40,094 bases of DNA from CAZFVY01 sp964522665 (lineage in GTDB: Bacteria; Verrucomicrobiota; Verrucomicrobiia; Limisphaerales; CAZFVY01), in assembly GCA_964522665.1 (NCBI GenBank), contig CAZFVY010000061.1:1-40094 (forward strand). The letters are read 5' to 3'. The notes beneath the pieces are model-generated. The model did not search any database. It had not been told where the DNA came from and saw only the letters and a program-made list of their open reading frames with translations. The position numbers were made by a program, and so were the translations under genes. This document shows, one piece after another, positions 9,202-17,609 of the stretch; positions within the stretch are counted from its first letter, which is position 1; each line of letters begins with the position of its first letter.

Positions 9202-10404
9202 ATGATTGCGAATGATCCCTCGCTGGCGGCTCTGGGGACGCCTTCCGTGGCGCCGACTGAGGCCGTGGTCACCGTTCAAGGTTTGACCAAGGTATTCAAG
9301 GATTTTTGGGGCCGCCCGAAGGCGCGCGCCGTGGACAACGTCTCGTTCGAGGTTCGGCGCGGCGAAGTGTTCGGTTTGCTTGGGCCGAACGGCTCTGGCA
9401 AATCGACGACGGTCAAGATGCTCCTCGGATTGCTCTACCCGACGCGCGGGCACATTGAGGTATTCTCGCATTCGCCGCGACACGTGGCGACCAAGGCCCG
9501 CATCGGTTATCTCCCCGAGGAATCGTACCTCTACCGTTACCTGGACTCGGAGGAAACGCTGAACTTCTTCGGCAATCTCTTCAAACTTTCTGGCAAGGAA
9601 CGTCAGACGCGAGGCGAGCAACTCGTGGATATGGTCGGCCTCAAACAAGCCAAGGGCCGTTTGGTGGGTGAATTCTCGAAGGGCATGCAGCGGCGCATCG
9701 GTTTGGCGCAGGCGCTGATCAATGACCCCGATCTGGTGATCCTGGATGAACCGACGGCCGGCTTGGACCCGATCGGCTGCCGGGAAGTGAAGGACCTGAT
9801 CATCGCGCTGGCCCGCCGGGGCAAGACGGTCATCTTGAGCAGCCATCTGTTGGCCGACGTCGAAGACGTATGTGACCGCGTGGTGATTTATTACGGCGGC
9901 AAGATTCAGGCGATGGGCACCCTCAAAGAATTGCTGGCGACACCCGACGCGATGCGGATCACCACGCCCTTGCTTTCCCGGGAGACCACCCAGCGGGTCC
10001 TGGCCGCGTTGCGGAGCGACGTCGCGGAGGACAAGGTCCGCATCGACACGCCGACCCAAAACCTCGAAAGCTATTTTCTTGGCGTGGTGCAGAAGGCCCG
10101 CCAAGCCGAGGCCGAAACGTCGGGCGCGACCTCGGGGAATCGCGTGGCGGCCTACCTGCGCGGCGACGCGGACGCCGGTTCGCGGAGCGAGAAGGTGCTG
10201 GATCGTCTGACGCTGCCGACCGCCGCCCCAACTCCCGCCGCGGTTGCCCCGCGTCCCGTCGAGACGGTGGACGTGAAGAAACTGGAACAGTTGGCCCGAC
10301 CGGCCGAAGCGCCCGCGCCCGCCCCGGCTCCGGCGCCGACCAAGACGGCTGACCTGTCGAAGGCGAACGAGAAACTGTCCGCGTTGACCGGCCCGCCCAA
10401 ATAG
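9202..10404 (+). CDS. ABC transporter ATP-binding protein (ABC-2 exporter type)
   Basis: This 400-residue ATPase has Walker A GPNGSGKST at 61-69, the degenerate signature FSKGMQRR starting at residue 158, and Walker B VILDEP with the catalytic Glu at 183, followed by AGLDP and the switch His in SSHLLADVED. The closest family is the NatA/CcmA-like group that serves ABC-2 permeases. After the ATPase core (about residues 20-240) there is a regulatory extension, and the last ~80 residues are rich in Pro and Ala (low complexity). The permease gene at 10469 follows, and another is at 2148. It should hydrolyse ATP on the cytosolic face to drive export of an unknown substrate. Confidence 0.93.
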   Translation: MIANDPSLAALGTPSVAPTEAVVTVQGLTKVFKDFWGRPKARAVDNVSFEVRRGEVFGLLGPNGSGKSTTVKMLLGLLYPTRGHIEVFSHSPRHVATKARIGYLPEESYLYRYLDSEETLNFFGNLFKLSGKERQTRGEQLVDMVGLKQAKGRLVGEFSKGMQRRIGLAQALINDPDLVILDEPTAGLDPIGCREVKDLIIALARRGKTVILSSHLLADVEDVCDRVVIYYGGKIQAMGTLKELLATPDAMRITTPLLSRETTQRVLAALRSDVAEDKVRIDTPTQNLESYFLGVVQKARQAEAETSGATSGNRVAAYLRGDADAGSRSEKVLDRLTLPTAAPTPAAVAPRPVETVDVKKLEQLARPAEAPAPAPAPAPTKTADLSKANEKLSALTGPPK

Positions 10405-10468
10405 GTCGCCAGACCTCCCGGCGAAGCCGGGCGGTCGTCGAAAAACGCGCGTCTCATCCTCCCAGCTT

Positions 10469-11848
10469 ATGCGGCCAACCCTTGCCATCGCGCAATTGAC
10501 CTTGAAGGCGGCCTTTCGCTACCGGCTCGTCAACGTGCTCGTGGTCCTGTTGCTTGGTTCGGTCGTGGCCCTGCCCATGATCCTCAAGCACGACGGGACC
10601 GCGCAAGGGTTCACGCAGATTCTGCTCACCTATACGTTGAGCCTCATCACTACGCTCCTGGGCTTTGCCACGCTTTGGTTGGGTTGCGGAACACTCGCGC
10701 GCGAGGTCCAGGAGTGCCAAATTCAAATGGTCGTGGTCAAGCCCATCGCCCGATGGCAAATCTGGCTGGGCAAATGGCTGGGCATCATGACGCTGAACGC
10801 GCTGTTGTTGGCCGTTTCCGGAGGCGCCGTCTATTTCATGCTGCAATGGCGCGCGAACCGGCTGCCGCCGGAAGTGCAGATGGCCTTGCGCAACGAAGTG
10901 CTCGTGGCGCGCGGCTCCGCGAAAATGCCGATGCCGGACATCGAACCCGAGGTCGAACGGCTGATGCAGGAGCGCCTCAAGCAAACCACGGTCGCCCAAA
11001 TGGATCGCGGATTTGTGCGGAAACAAGTGCAAGAGCAGGTGAAGGCCCGGTATCAATTGGTGCCGCCGGGGTCCGTCAAGCCGTGGCTCATCGATCTCGG
11101 CTTGGCCCGCTACACCCTCAAGGACCAGCCGCTCTATTTGCGCGTCAAATTCAACGCGGCGGCGAAGAGCGCCTCCGGAACCTTCATCGGCGTGTGGCAG
11201 GTCGGGCCGCCGGAGACGCCCCGCGTCTGGCGGGAGCAAATGAACCTGGCGCCGGAAACCTTCACCGAGTTTGAAATCCCGCCCAATCTTTTCGACACCA
11301 ACGGGGTCCTGACGATCTTCTTCATGAACCCGAACGACACCGCGTTTATCTTTTCGCCCGACGATGGCCTGGAAGTGCTCTATAAAGTAGGCGGGTTCGG
11401 GGCGAATTTCGTCCGCGGCGTCGGCATCATTTTTTGTTGGCTCGGGCTGCTGGCGTCGCTCGGACTGGCGGCGTCGAGTTTTCTCTCGTTCCCGGTGGCG
11501 GCGTTTGCGTCGGTGGCGGTCTTGATCGTGGGACTTTCCAGCGGCACGATCGCGCAGGTGGTTCAGGAGGGGGGCGTTTCGGGAGTGAATCACGACACCG
11601 GGGTCATTGACACGCCGACGCTCGTCGATTTCGTGCTCTTGCCGATCTTTCGGCAATTATTGAAGCTCGTGAACTTGGTGGAGGGGTTTTCGCCGGTTGA
11701 TTCGCTCAGCACCGGCCGCAGCATCACCTGGCTGGAGCTGCTGCAGGCTTTTTCGCAGATTGTGCTGCTGATTGGCGGAATTCTGGCGGCGATTGGAATG
11801 ATCAGCTTTTCGCGCCGCGAGCTGGCCACGGCGCAAACTCAGCAATGA
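10469..11848 (+). CDS. ABC-2 type permease with large internal soluble domain
   Basis: This 459-residue protein has N-terminal helices (about 13-33, 45-80 and 105-125). A hydrophilic stretch of about 190 residues (roughly 130-315) follows, and then four or so helices up to the C-terminus. The stretch CGTLAREVQECQIQMVVVKPIARWQIWLG (quoted only to locate it: residues ~73-101) is the usual ABC-2 cytosolic loop, with its K-P-I-x-R. The soluble insert contains beta-rich sequence (PLYLRVKF, TFTEFEIPPNLFD) and is likely extracytoplasmic. ATG at 10469 lies 64 bp after the ATPase stop. The stop overlaps the start of the next gene (ATGA at 11845), so the two are translationally coupled. Substrate unknown. 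Confidence 0.84.
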   Translation: MRPTLAIAQLTLKAAFRYRLVNVLVVLLLGSVVALPMILKHDGTAQGFTQILLTYTLSLITTLLGFATLWLGCGTLAREVQECQIQMVVVKPIARWQIWLGKWLGIMTLNALLLAVSGGAVYFMLQWRANRLPPEVQMALRNEVLVARGSAKMPMPDIEPEVERLMQERLKQTTVAQMDRGFVRKQVQEQVKARYQLVPPGSVKPWLIDLGLARYTLKDQPLYLRVKFNAAAKSASGTFIGVWQVGPPETPRVWREQMNLAPETFTEFEIPPNLFDTNGVLTIFFMNPNDTAFIFSPDDGLEVLYKVGGFGANFVRGVGIIFCWLGLLASLGLAASSFLSFPVAAFASVAVLIVGLSSGTIAQVVQEGGVSGVNHDTGVIDTPTLVDFVLLPIFRQLLKLVNLVEGFSPVDSLSTGRSITWLELLQAFSQIVLLIGGILAAIGMISFSRRELATAQTQQ

Positions 11849-13338
11849 GATCGTGGCGCGATAGATTCTACAAACCCGCTTTGGCGGCGTTGATGGTCGT
11901 GCTCCTCTTCGGCGTGGCGGGCGTCCAAAAAGAGCTGAACCTGGATCGCGCCCGGCTCGGTTTGACGCGGGTCGAGCCGTTGGAGAACGCCCCGCCGGTG
12001 CTGGCTTTCACGACCGTCGCGCTGGGTGGATTCCGCGGTCTCATCGCCAACGCGCTGTGGGTTCGGGCGGTGGACATGCAGGACGACGGCAAATATTTTG
12101 AGATGGTCCAACTGGCGGACTGGATCACGAAGCTCGAACCCCATTTGGTACAAGTGTGGATCGTGCAGGCCTGGAACATGGCCTATAATATCTCGATCAA
12201 GTTCAACGATCCGCGTGATCGGTGGATGTGGGTCCGCAAGGGCATCGAGTTGCTGCGCGACGAGGGGCTGCGCTACAATCCGCATGAGACGCTCATCTAC
12301 CGCGAGCTGGCTTGGTTTTATCAGCACAAGATGGGGGCGAACATGGACGACGCCCACATGTATTTCAAACAGGCCTGGGCGGAGGAGATGGCGCGCGTTC
12401 TCAAGGGTGGCCACCCGAATTTTGACGAGTTGATTCATCCCACGTCGGACGACGCGCGCGCGCGCGCCAAGATGTTGCGGTCGGTCTATAAACTCGATCC
12501 GGAATTAATGAAGGAAGTGGACGAGCGGTATGGGCCGCTCGAGTGGCGCCTGCCCGAGACCCACGCGATTTATTGGGCCTCGGTGGGCCTGAAGAATTGC
12601 CAGACCGAATTGATGACGTTGCGCCGGGCGGTTTATCAGTCGATGCAGACGGCGTTCCATCGGGGGCATCTCATTGAGCGGACGTTCGAGTTCAGCCCGA
12701 ATCTCGATATCATTCCGAAGGTCAATGCCTCCTACGAGGAGATGATGGCCGCCGACGCGGAGAATCGGGAGCACATCAAGACGGGTCACCGGAATTTCCT
12801 GCTCGACGCCGTGTATTTTCTTTTCACCGAGAACCGCCAAACCGCGGCGCAGCAATGGTTCAATTACCTAAAGGAGAAGTACCCCGACGCCCAACTGGAC
12901 AAGCCGCCCACGCCCATCAAGAACATGACGGTCGATGAGTACGCCGTCGCGCGCGTGAACGAGGAAATCGGCGACACGTCCGTGGACAAAACCAAGCTGG
13001 TGATCGAAGGATTTTTTCGCAACGCGTTTTACAATCTCGCCATCGGCGAGGAAGAGAAGTTCGAAGGTTTGACGCGCATGGCGCAACGGATTTGGAGCCA
13101 CTATCAGGCGCGCATCGCCGGCGGCGAGAAGCGAATTGGCCTGCCACCGCTCGCGCTGTTGAAGCAGGAGGTGCTTGATGGCCTGCTCAACTCGACGAAC
13201 GGGATCGACCCCAATTTCAAAGCGGCTCTGCGCGGGCAATTAGGCATCGGCCAGCCCCCCGAGGCAGCGCCGGTGACCAATGCTCCACTTTCTGGAGTTG
13301 AGGGAACGAACGCTCCTCCCGCGAAGGCGCAGCCGTAA
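11845..13338 (+). CDS. Membrane-anchored protein of unknown function, coupled to ABC permease
   Basis: I do not recognise a named family for this 497-residue protein. The N-terminus has a single hydrophobic segment (about 11-28) that would serve as signal anchor. The rest is soluble, helical and rich in Trp, Tyr and Phe, with repeats of tetratricopeptide character: AWNMAYNISIKF, GIELLRDEGLRYNPHE and YRELAWFYQHKMG at about 108-165. A second helical block lies at about 300-450. The C-terminus is Pro/Ala-rich. The start codon overlaps the permease stop by four bases, which argues for a stoichiometric partner of the transporter, for example a periplasmic subunit. This is inference from context only. 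Confidence 0.8.
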   Translation: MRSWRDRFYKPALAALMVVLLFGVAGVQKELNLDRARLGLTRVEPLENAPPVLAFTTVALGGFRGLIANALWVRAVDMQDDGKYFEMVQLADWITKLEPHLVQVWIVQAWNMAYNISIKFNDPRDRWMWVRKGIELLRDEGLRYNPHETLIYRELAWFYQHKMGANMDDAHMYFKQAWAEEMARVLKGGHPNFDELIHPTSDDARARAKMLRSVYKLDPELMKEVDERYGPLEWRLPETHAIYWASVGLKNCQTELMTLRRAVYQSMQTAFHRGHLIERTFEFSPNLDIIPKVNASYEEMMAADAENREHIKTGHRNFLLDAVYFLFTENRQTAAQQWFNYLKEKYPDAQLDKPPTPIKNMTVDEYAVARVNEEIGDTSVDKTKLVIEGFFRNAFYNLAIGEEEKFEGLTRMAQRIWSHYQARIAGGEKRIGLPPLALLKQEVLDGLLNSTNGIDPNFKAALRGQLGIGQPPEAAPVTNAPLSGVEGTNAPPAKAQP

Positions 13339-13367
13339 CCCGAGCGAAGCGGAGGAGGCCGCGCGCC

Positions 13368-14327
13368 TCAGGCGGTCAAGGGAGGGATGGTTTGGCGTTT
13401 CCCTTGGATAAACTCAGCCACCAGGGCATTGGCCAGGCGTAGCTGCTCGGGGATGCTTATTTCTGGACGTTGATATAGCAACATCAATACGACGCTCAGG
13501 AGATCTCCGGCGCCCGCGGCGTTTACCATGGTTTCGACTGGCGCCGCGGGTTCGATGGTCAGGACCCCGTCCGAATAGTAGCCGGCGCCGCTGGCTCCGA
13601 GATGCACGACCACCCCTTTCACGCCCCAATCAAGGAGGCGTTTCAGCGCGGTCTCGAGGTCGTCGTCGTCCGTGAAAGCCAAAAGCTCGCGCCGATTGCC
13701 GTGGGCGAGATCGACCCACGGCAGCGCCTCGCGGACGGCTTGTTTGCGGGAGCGTATGGCGTCAGCCCCGGCGGAACCCCAGGCTGGGTCCCAATTCAAA
13801 TCGAGCGAGACCGGGACGCCGGATTCCTGGGCCAACCGGAAGAGCGCCTGGTTTCCGCCGAAGAGCATCGGTTCGGAAAACCAAACGTCAGCGCGGAGCA
13901 GGTGCGCGTGTTGGTTGAGTCCCGTTAGATCGAGGTCGGCGAAGGCAAGCGTTCGGCTTGCCGGCAGGCAACTGACAAAGTGTCGGTGGCCGTTCGCGAA
14001 CGCCAGGGCGATCGAGGTGCCCGTCGGCTGGTCCGCGGCGCGCGCCAGGCGCGGCGTCAGTCCGTGGGCGGCCAAGGCGCGTTCGAGACGGTCTCCCAAT
14101 CCGTCGGCGCCTATTTTTCCGAGGAACGTGACCCGCGCGCCGAGAGCCGCCGCGGCGCACGCGCTATTCGCCCCGCCGCCGCCGATCGTTTCGGTGATGG
14201 AATCCACCGATGTTTCACCATCGGAAAAGAGATTTTCGCGCGGCGCGAGGGGCGAGGATTTAACGTCACGATTGACGTTGCCAACGACGCAAAGCGAGGC
14301 GCGGGAGAATGGGGATTCACGCTTCAT
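13368..14327 (-). CDS. PfkB/ribokinase-family carbohydrate kinase
   Basis: This 319-residue protein has the usual length for the family. It shows the N-terminal nucleotide-sugar fold (LCVVGNVNRDV), the glycine-rich substrate segment (TIGGGGANSACAAAALGARVTFLGKIGADGLG) and the C-terminal PfkB signature, here NAAGAGD, whose Asp at about 275 is the catalytic base. It would phosphorylate a sugar or sugar-like alcohol at the expense of ATP; the substrate cannot be read from sequence. Its ATG overlaps the end of a second, damaged PfkB gene just upstream, which in turn overlaps a sugar-phosphate isomerase gene, so the three once formed a tight operon. It converges on the gene ending at 13338. Confidence 0.9.
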   Translation of the reverse strand: MKRESPFSRASLCVVGNVNRDVKSSPLAPRENLFSDGETSVDSITETIGGGGANSACAAAALGARVTFLGKIGADGLGDRLERALAAHGLTPRLARAADQPTGTSIALAFANGHRHFVSCLPASRTLAFADLDLTGLNQHAHLLRADVWFSEPMLFGGNQALFRLAQESGVPVSLDLNWDPAWGSAGADAIRSRKQAVREALPWVDLAHGNRRELLAFTDDDDLETALKRLLDWGVKGVVVHLGASGAGYYSDGVLTIEPAAPVETMVNAAGAGDLLSVVLMLLYQRPEISIPEQLRLANALVAEFIQGKRQTIPPLTA

Positions 14328-14677
14328 GCGTGAGCGCCTCCTGAACCGCCGCGAGCGAAGGCATGGAGGTCCGACCGCCGGGCTTTCTGACGGAGAGTGA
14401 CGCGGCCATGGACGCGAATTTGAGGCCGTCCCACCACGGCAAAGGGCGGAGCAAGCTCCCGGCGAGCGCGGCGGCCGTATTCGTCATCGCCCACGACGCT
14501 GGCGAAGGCGGCGCGGACACCCCCGAGCGCCAAGAGATAGGCGGCGTTGGCGGCCGGACCACCGCCGGCCTCCAGCAATCGTTCGATCTCCGACTTGCTG
14601 TTTTCGGTGGAGAATTCGGCGACGAACGCGCTTCGATCGTGCGAAGCGTGCCCGACGCGTAACACGTCAACCGCCAT
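14317..14677 (-). pseudogene. PfkB-family kinase remnant: N- and C-termini joined out of frame
   Basis: From the ATG at 14677, about 70 codons read as a good PfkB N-terminus (VGHASHDR, GGGPAANAAYLLALGG, SVVGDDEYGRRA). After this the frame loses family resemblance and runs to a stop near 14324. In the frame shifted by one, the sequence WDGLKFASMAASLSV followed by RKPGGRTSMPSLAAVQEAL matches the C-terminal end of PfkB kinases and terminates at 14317. Thus about 190 residues of the middle, including the GAGD active-site region, are absent, and the two ends are out of frame near 14435-14460. The start overlaps the SIS gene stop by 11 bp and the old stop overlaps the next kinase start, so the operon joints are preserved. 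It is either a true deletion or a misassembly. Confidence 0.8.
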
Positions 14678-15257
14678 GGGTTGCCAGATCTTCTTTCAGA
14701 AGTTGCATCAACAAGTGCTCGATGACGAGGTGAACGCCCTCGGTCTGCGGCGTCGAGTTCGCGGGCACGAGAATGGAGCAGGCGCATTCGCGGTGGAGCG
14801 CTCCGCCATTGAAACCGGATAGCCCAATCGTCGGAGCGCCGATCTCATTGGCGAACCGAATGGCCCGCGCAACGTCCGCTGAAAAGCCGTCGCCGCCATG
14901 CACCGAGACGGCCAAGACCACGTCGCTCGCGCTCAAGAGTCCGCGCATTTGATTGACGAAAACGTCTTCGCGCGGCGCGTCGTTCGCCCAAGCGGTGTAA
15001 AGCGGGACGTTGTCGGTGAGGCAGAGAACGTCGAACGGACGTCCGCCGGGGGGAATGACATACTTCGCGAGATCACAGGCGAAATGTTGGGCGGTGGAGG
15101 CGGAGCCGCCGTTGCCCAGCGTGTAAACCCGGCCGCGCCGCCGGTGGCAATCGAGGAGAATTTGTTTGGCGGCGACGAGCGCCGTAGCGTCGAGCGCGCC
15201 CAGCAACCGTTTGGTTTCGTCGAGGAAGGCGGCAATGCGGGCGACGTCGTCGGGCAT
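14667..15257 (-). CDS. SIS-domain sugar-phosphate isomerase (GmhA-like)
   Basis: This 196-residue protein is close to sedoheptulose-7-phosphate isomerase in length. It has the SIS phosphosugar-binding loop GNGGSAST at 48-55, SVHGGDG and the C-terminal STPQTEGVHLVIEHLL segment with the His expected in GmhA. In E. coli GmhA the corresponding FAEEL carries the catalytic Glu; here it reads FACDL, so an Asp (about D62) may take its place. GmhA makes D-glycero-D-manno-heptose 7-phosphate for LPS or S-layer glycans, and the adjacent PfkB kinases would fit a heptose or related sugar pathway. The substrate remains inferred. The stop lies inside the next gene. Confidence 0.85.
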   Translation of the reverse strand: MPDDVARIAAFLDETKRLLGALDATALVAAKQILLDCHRRRGRVYTLGNGGSASTAQHFACDLAKYVIPPGGRPFDVLCLTDNVPLYTAWANDAPREDVFVNQMRGLLSASDVVLAVSVHGGDGFSADVARAIRFANEIGAPTIGLSGFNGGALHRECACSILVPANSTPQTEGVHLVIEHLLMQLLKEDLATHGG

Positions 15258-15281
15258 GGCGGGTCGGACGGCGGCGGGCGT

Positions 15282-16202
15282 TTACGGTTTGGCGGCGGGC
15301 GCCGCATAGCCGGCCGTGGCGCCGCCGTCGGGGAGGAGTTTACCGCAGGTCCAGAGCAGCCCGTTGGCGACGAGGCGGAGGTAGTCGGGGGAACCGGCGG
15401 TCTTCATATCATGGCCGAGCGTGGTCGCGAAGACCCGCCCGGCGCCGTATTGGTAGGTCCAGCCGACGATGTGTTCCCGGCCGTCGCGCGGGCTTTTGGC
15501 GCGGAGCAGGGGATGGGATTGCGGATCGATGGAGATGGTTTGGTAAAGCTCGTCACCCGGGGTCTGCCAGTCATCGGGGAACGCCTTGGTGATCGGACTC
15601 GCGGGGTCGAGGCGAACGACGGTAAAGGGACCGTACGGGTCGTGCACTTTGGAGCGCATGCCGCAGCAGGTTTCCCATTCGTGGATTTTCGGCGACCGGC
15701 GGAAAGCGTGGACCGCGCAATGAATCATGACGGTTGGCTTGCCCGAGCGGGTGGCGCGCAAGGCGTTGTCCAGAAATTCATCGGGCGCTTCGTCATCGCA
15801 TACGTCGTACACGATGGCGTCGTAGCCATCGGCGAATTTCGGATCTCGCAAAACGTCCAATCCAAACTTGGTTTCGAAATTCGCATTGACCAAGGCATGA
15901 AGCTGACTCGTCAGAAACGGCGCCAGTTTTTGGTAATCGTGATAGCCGCCGCCGGTGACGAAGAGGACCTTCAACGCCGCTTGGCCGGCCGGTCCCGCGT
16001 CCGCCGCGAACCCGCGCGTCGTGGCGAACAGGAGGCCGGCGATAAGGAGTAAACGGATGGTTCCACGCCGTTGGGCTGGGTCCGCCCGAGTCGGGCGGCC
16101 AGGTTGGCGGGATTCAACTGCATATAAATCTTCAACTGGAGGCGCGTGAGCGTGAGAGGAGCGCCTTGGTTGAGCGACGAGGCTTGGAAATAACGCATTC
16201 AT
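15282..16202 (-). CDS. ThuA-domain protein, probably exported (start uncertain)
   Basis: The ThuA-like glutamine-amidotransferase fold begins around KVLFVTGGGYHDY and continues through YDAIVYDVCDDEAP, GKPTVMIHCAVHAF and HIVGWTYQYGAGRVFATTLGHD. ThuA-type proteins of this phylum are usually secreted and linked to sugar use or trehalose-type metabolism; the biochemical role is not settled. A hydrophobic signal-like stretch (LLLIAGLLFATTRGFAA) lies near 16000-16055, but no ATG, GTG or TTG precedes it closely in frame. The first in-frame ATG is at 16202 and would put ~48 odd residues ahead of the signal. A further ATG at 16319 looks worse. Either the start is non-canonical or the 5' end has been disturbed. 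Confidence 0.78.
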   Translation of the reverse strand: MNALFPSLVAQPRRSSHAHAPPVEDLYAVESRQPGRPTRADPAQRRGTIRLLLIAGLLFATTRGFAADAGPAGQAALKVLFVTGGGYHDYQKLAPFLTSQLHALVNANFETKFGLDVLRDPKFADGYDAIVYDVCDDEAPDEFLDNALRATRSGKPTVMIHCAVHAFRRSPKIHEWETCCGMRSKVHDPYGPFTVVRLDPASPITKAFPDDWQTPGDELYQTISIDPQSHPLLRAKSPRDGREHIVGWTYQYGAGRVFATTLGHDMKTAGSPDYLRLVANGLLWTCGKLLPDGGATAGYAAPAAKP

Positions 16203-16406
16203 GTGAGTCGGGTTGAATTGATAGCCTGTCGCGCGGGTGGAACACAAACCGAATCCGTGGAAAATGGGGCGCCTAAAGCGGCGGCTCCGCTTGAAGACCG
16301 TTCGCGGGGAGATTACCATCCCGGCGTGAATTCCCGTGGAGAAGTTAGGCAGCCCAGGCGCGCGTGGCGGTCAGTTCGCGGCGTGGTCGGCGCGGTGGTA
16401 TCCAAG

Positions 16407-17609
16407 ATGCCTAAGCGCGGAGACTGGAACCGACGACTTTTGGTCGCGTGGATTTGGGGAGCGGCGGTCACCAGTTTGGCGGCGACGGATTCGTCCGACC
16501 GGCTGATTGGTTATACGGAGATGCGGACTGATCTTCCGGGCGGACGACATGCGAACGTGCGGACGATGCGCGCGGTGGTGTCGCGGGCCGACGGTTCTGG
16601 GCGCCGGGAGATCGGCGGCGCGCTCGTGGACGACCCGGATGCGTGGACCCAGTTCGCCGGCTGGTCGCCGGATGGCCGTCAAGCCATCGTCAGCCGGGGC
16701 TGGCAACAACCAGAGAACAGTCGTTGGGAGGAGGAACACCGGACGTTCCGGATGGAGCCGGGCAAATGGATGCTTGATTCGTGCCTCGTCGATCTCGAGA
16801 CCGGCTGGCTCACCAACCTTACCGCCGTCGAGCGCGTGAGTCATTACAACGGCGGGTTGTTCTTTCTTCCCGACGGTCGAACGCTGGGATTCACGCCGCT
16901 CATCCAAGGCGTGTCCAAGCCGTACTTGATGGACCTCGACGGTCGAAACAAGCGTGATGTTTCGGGCCAGGGTGGCGGATTCGCGTACGGCTATAGCGCG
17001 TCGCCGGACGGGCGGCAGATCAGTTACCACGAAGACTATCAAATATACATCGCGAACGCCGACGGCTCCGGAAAAAAGCGGATCGAGACGGGCAACGCCT
17101 TCAACTTTGGGCCGGCTTGGTCGCCGGACGGCAAGTGGCTGCTATTTCTAAGTGGCGCCCGCGGCCGGAGCAATCCGTACCTGGTCAAACGCGACGGATC
17201 GTCACTGCGGAAGCTCGTTGATCTGAACGCCTACCAAGGCTGGATTCTCTTTCTCGACGTGCCCGATTTTCACGAGGGCAGCAGTGATGTGCCGGTTTGG
17301 GCGACGGATGGCAAATCGGTCTTTTATACCGCGCAAGTTGGCCAAAGCGTCGAGTTGTTTCGGACGACTTTGGACGGACAGGTGATGCGGCTCACCCATA
17401 CTCCCGAGGGGACACTGCACTATCATCCGCAACCGTCTCCGGATGGGCGCTGGATATTGTATGGATCGAAACGAGCGGGCGTACGCCAACTCTTCCTTCA
17501 AAGGCTGACGGACGGGGCGGAGCGCCCGATTACCGTTTTGACGGCGGGCCACGCGGCGATGTGGCCGCGCTGGCAGCCGGACAGCGCGGTCGGTCGGCCG
17601 GCTCCGTAG
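16407..17609 (+). CDS. TolB-like/PD40 beta-propeller protein, exported
   Basis: With the ATG at 16407 this is a 400-residue protein starting with MPKRGDWNRR and a hydrophobic segment ending in AAVTSLAA, a plausible signal peptide. The longer frame from 16203 begins in non-coding-like sequence and is not preferred. It carries several PD40/WD40-like blades, each with an SPDG core: GWSPDGRQAI, SASPDGRQISYH, AWSPDGKWLLFL, VWATDGKSVFYT and QPSPDGRWILYGS. Such propellers are common as periplasmic or extracellular binding modules, and some are oligoxyloglucan- or oligogalacturonate-lyase related. No catalytic motif is evident here. Function unknown beyond the fold. Confidence 0.85.
   Translation: MPKRGDWNRRLLVAWIWGAAVTSLAATDSSDRLIGYTEMRTDLPGGRHANVRTMRAVVSRADGSGRREIGGALVDDPDAWTQFAGWSPDGRQAIVSRGWQQPENSRWEEEHRTFRMEPGKWMLDSCLVDLETGWLTNLTAVERVSHYNGGLFFLPDGRTLGFTPLIQGVSKPYLMDLDGRNKRDVSGQGGGFAYGYSASPDGRQISYHEDYQIYIANADGSGKKRIETGNAFNFGPAWSPDGKWLLFLSGARGRSNPYLVKRDGSSLRKLVDLNAYQGWILFLDVPDFHEGSSDVPVWATDGKSVFYTAQVGQSVELFRTTLDGQVMRLTHTPEGTLHYHPQPSPDGRWILYGSKRAGVRQLFLQRLTDGAERPITVLTAGHAAMWPRWQPDSAVGRPAP

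Noticed and set aside
10405..10468. CCCGGC-GAA-GCCGGG hairpin between the ABC ATPase and permease
   Set aside because: No T-tract, and the genes on both sides are expected to be co-transcribed; not called a terminator.
9124..10488. Minus-strand open frame (454 codons) opposite the ABC ATPase
   Set aside because: Antisense to Walker A, signature and Walker B motifs; composition is that of a shadow frame.
14898..16052. Plus-strand open frame (384 codons) opposite the SIS and ThuA genes
   Set aside because: Gly/Arg/Val-rich composition without motifs, while the minus strand encodes recognisable families.
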